Shown here in pieces: positions 13,089-14,994 of a stretch of 14,994 nucleotides of DNA. Source of the stretch: a bacterium (lineage in GTDB: Bacteria; Planctomycetota; B15-G4; JADJEK01); contig JAUIEL010000067.1 of assembly GCA_030428825.1 (NCBI GenBank), positions 1 through 14,994 of the forward strand, in the 5' to 3' direction. The notes below the pieces were generated by a model, which did not search any database, had not been told where the DNA came from, and saw only the letters and a program-made list of their open reading frames with translations. A program made the position numbers and the translations under genes. Within the stretch, counting starts at the first letter, position 1, and each line of letters opens with the position of its first letter.

Positions 13089-13816
13089 TCGAGACGGTCG
13101 ACCGGATCGCGCCGACCCGCCGCCCCGCCCGCCACGCGGCCGGCGCCCAGCGCTGGCGGAGCCTCGCCTTCCTCCACTGGACCTTCCCGCCGGAGGTCGT
13201 GCGTCCGCACGTCCCGGCCGCGCTCGAGCTCGACCTCCTCGACGGTCGGGCGGCGGTCGGTCTGGTGCCGTTCGCCATGGAGGGGGTCCGGCCGTCGTGG
13301 TGGCCGCCGCCGGTCGCCCTCTCGTTCCTCGAGACGAACGTCCGGACGTACGTCGTCCACCGCGGGCGTCCCGGCGTCTGGTTCTTCTCGCTCGACGCCT
13401 CGAACCTCGCCGCCGTCGTGGCGGCGCGCGTCGGCTGGGGGCTGCCGTACGTCCACGCCCGGATGGAGCTCGACCGTCGGGCGGAGGCGATCCGGTACGT
13501 GTCGCGCCGACCGAGCCGACCGGGGGCGCTCGACCTGACGCTCGTCCCCGGAGCACCGCTCGGGCCGTCCGCGCCGGGGAGTCGCGAGCACTTCCTCCTC
13601 GAGCGGTACCTCCTGTTCGTGGAGCGCGGCGGGACGATCCGGGAGGGGCAGGTCCACCACGCGCCGTACCCCGCGCACGCGGCGACCGTCGACGCGCTCG
13701 ACGACACCCTCCTCGCCGCGGCGGGGCTCCCCGCGCCCGACGGCCGGCCCGAGTTCGTCCATTACGCGCCCGGCGTCGACGTGGAGGTGTTCGGGCTCCG
13801 GCGCGTCTCCGGTTGA
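13085..13816 (+). CDS. YqjF-like DUF2071 protein
   Basis: 243 residues from GTG 13085, which overlaps the stop of the DUF2784 gene. The family pattern is clear: LAFLHWTFPPEVVRPHVP (28-45), ELDLLDGRAAVGLVPFAMEG (48-67), LETNVRTYVVHRG (82-94), GVWFFSLDASNLAAVVAARVG (97-117) and LPYVHARM (120-127). The C-terminal half has ERYLLF and VHHAPYPAH (190-198). DUF2071/YqjF proteins are soluble, with an acetoacetate-decarboxylase-like fold suggested for some members; the substrate is not known. No signal peptide. The start is poorly supported by a Shine-Dalgarno sequence, consistent with re-initiation after the upstream gene. Length is normal for the family. Confidence 0.9.
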   Translation: MIETVDRIAPTRRPARHAAGAQRWRSLAFLHWTFPPEVVRPHVPAALELDLLDGRAAVGLVPFAMEGVRPSWWPPPVALSFLETNVRTYVVHRGRPGVWFFSLDASNLAAVVAARVGWGLPYVHARMELDRRAEAIRYVSRRPSRPGALDLTLVPGAPLGPSAPGSREHFLLERYLLFVERGGTIREGQVHHAPYPAHAATVDALDDTLLAAAGLPAPDGRPEFVHYAPGVDVEVFGLRRVSG

Positions 13817-13847
13817 GGCTTCGACTCCCCCGGCGCTCCCCGGACGG

Positions 13848-13853
13848 TAGGAT
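13848..13853 (+). promoter_or_regulatory. TAGGAT, candidate -10 hexamer of icd
   Basis: It lies in the 88-base gap (13817-13904) before icd, about 50 bases upstream of ATG 13905, leaving a leader that contains GAGG (13892-13895) nine bases before the start. No convincing -35 is present. Confidence 0.3.
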
Positions 13854-13904
13854 GGACGGTTCGCGACCGCACGTCCGACCGACTCGACGACGAGGTTCCA
13901 CCCG

Positions 13905-14994
13905 ATGGCCGATCCGATCACCAAGACCGACTCCGGACTGAACGTCCCCGACCAGCCGATCGTCCCGTTCATCGAGGGGGACGGCACCGGCCCGGACATC
14001 TGGGCCGCGTCGGTGCGGGTCTTCGACGCCGCCGTCGAGAAGGCGTACGGCGGGTCGCGGAAGATCGCCTGGAAGGAGGTCCTGGCCGGAGAGAAGGCGT
14101 TCGAGCAGACCGGGAGCTGGCTCCCGGACGAGACGCTCGACGCGTTCCGCACCTACCTGGTCGGCATCAAGGGACCGCTGACGACCCCCGTCGGCGGCGG
14201 CATCCGCTCGCTGAACGTGGCGCTGCGGCAGATCCTCGACCTCTACACCTGCCTCCGGCCGGTCCGCTGGTTCGAGGGGGTGCCGAGCCCGGTGAAGCGG
14301 CCCGACCTGACCGACATGGTGATCTTCCGCGAGAACGCGGAGGACATCTACGCCGGCATCGAGTTCGAGGAGGGGACCGACGACGCCAAGCGGATGCTCG
14401 GTCTCCTGCAGGAACACTTCCCGGAGCGGTTCGAGAAGATCCGTTTCCCCGCCTCCACCGGCCTCGGCGTGAAGCCGATCTCCCGCGAGGGGACGCGCCG
14501 GCTCGTCAAGGCCGCGATCCGATACGCGATCGACGAGGGGCGGGACAGCGTGACGCTCGTCCACAAGGGGAACATCATGAAGTTCACCGAGGGGGCGTTC
14601 CGCGACTGGGGATACGCGACGGCGAAGGAGGAGTTCGGCGCGACCGATCTCGACGGCGGGCCGTGGCAGCAGATCGACGCCGGCGGGCGGAAGATCGTGG
14701 TGAAGGACGTGATCGCCGACGCGTTCCTGCAGCAGATCCTCACCCGCCCCGCGGAGTACAGCGTCATCGCGACGATGAACCTGAACGGCGACTACATCAG
14801 CGACGCGCTCGCGGCGTGCGTCGGCGGGATCGGCATCGCCCCCGGCGCGAACATCAACTACGACACCGGCCACGCGATCTTCGAGGCGACCCACGGCACC
14901 GCGCCGAAGTACGCCGGCCAGGACAAGGTGAACCCCGGCTCGGTGATTCTGTCGGGCGAGATGATGCTCCGCTTCATGGGCTGGACCGAGGCGG
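13905..14994 (+). CDS. icd: NADP-dependent isocitrate dehydrogenase, 3' end cut by the window
   Basis: 363 complete codons are visible from ATG 13905; E. coli Icd has 416 residues, so about 50 are missing at the C-terminus. It oxidises isocitrate to 2-oxoglutarate with release of CO2 and NADPH in the TCA cycle. Close similarity to the E. coli enzyme runs throughout: FIEGDGTGPDIW (22-33), KGPLTTPVGGGIRSLNVALR (89-108), TDMVIFRENAEDIYAG, LVHKGNIMKFTEGAF, MNLNGDYISDA and THGTAPKYAGQDKVNPGS. S102 in IRSLN corresponds to the Ser phosphorylated by AceK in E. coli. The Lys-Tyr pair in APKYAG matches the NADP-specifying residues. GAGG (13892-13895) lies nine bases before the start. It is preceded by an independent promoter candidate and appears monocistronic within view. 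Confidence 0.96.
   Translation, partial: MADPITKTDSGLNVPDQPIVPFIEGDGTGPDIWAASVRVFDAAVEKAYGGSRKIAWKEVLAGEKAFEQTGSWLPDETLDAFRTYLVGIKGPLTTPVGGGIRSLNVALRQILDLYTCLRPVRWFEGVPSPVKRPDLTDMVIFRENAEDIYAGIEFEEGTDDAKRMLGLLQEHFPERFEKIRFPASTGLGVKPISREGTRRLVKAAIRYAIDEGRDSVTLVHKGNIMKFTEGAFRDWGYATAKEEFGATDLDGGPWQQIDAGGRKIVVKDVIADAFLQQILTRPAEYSVIATMNLNGDYISDALAACVGGIGIAPGANINYDTGHAIFEATHGTAPKYAGQDKVNPGSVILSGEMMLRFMGWTEA

Noticed and set aside
12675..14894. 739-codon minus-strand open frame
   Set aside because: Antisense to DUF2784, DUF2071 and icd, all with strong family matches.

Overview
This is a very G+C-rich bacterial window in which third codon positions are almost all G or C and long antisense open frames shadow the real genes. 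Signal peptides, a lipoprotein, S1/P1-type nuclease, RlmD, an NADP isocitrate dehydrogenase of the E. coli type and a membrane anti-sigma-like protein suggest a Gram-negative chromosome. An ECF sigma factor next to a CHAT protein, FG-GAP-like repeats and a selenoprotein are common themes in Planctomycetota, Acidobacteriota, Myxococcota and related deep lineages, but I cannot name the phylum from these bases. There is no mobile element, CRISPR array, tRNA or rRNA in view.

Layout. Bases 1-1503 (+): 3' part of a YfbK-like von Willebrand A protein. Then, on the minus strand and converging on it, rlmD (1555-2952) preceded by a TerB-like gene (2962-3528). A divergent promoter region leads to an exported S1/P1 nuclease (3674-4486, +). 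Converging on that is a small glutaredoxin gene (4526-4759, -) that automatic gene callers would miss, because an in-frame TGA replaces the first Cys of its redox motif. The TGA is followed directly by a strong hairpin, so I read it as selenocysteine. Divergent from it starts a tightly coupled three-gene operon (4868-8834, +): ECF sigma factor, single-pass membrane protein with a CxxC (probable anti-sigma factor), and an exported, C-terminally anchored CHAT (caspase-like) protease. Its 3' end overlaps by 59 bases the 3' end of an exported FG-GAP-like protein gene on the other strand (8776-10620). Next on the minus strand is a lipoprotein with an HExxH metallopeptidase signature (10805-12595). 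Divergent from it are a DUF2784 membrane protein and a DUF2071 protein, translationally coupled (12687-13816), then icd (13905 onward), cut off by the window end.

How the parts work together. The strongest functional unit is sigma / membrane regulator / CHAT. The regulator has a cytoplasmic CxxC segment and a periplasmic C-terminal domain, and the CHAT domain is predicted on the same, periplasmic, side. An envelope signal that activates the protease, cleaves the regulator and frees the sigma factor is a testable model, not something the sequence proves. The divergent selenocysteine glutaredoxin may connect this locus to thiol redox state. Several plus-strand genes lack a Shine-Dalgarno sequence and instead have a TANNAT hexamer a few bases before the start, suggesting short-leader or leaderless mRNAs.
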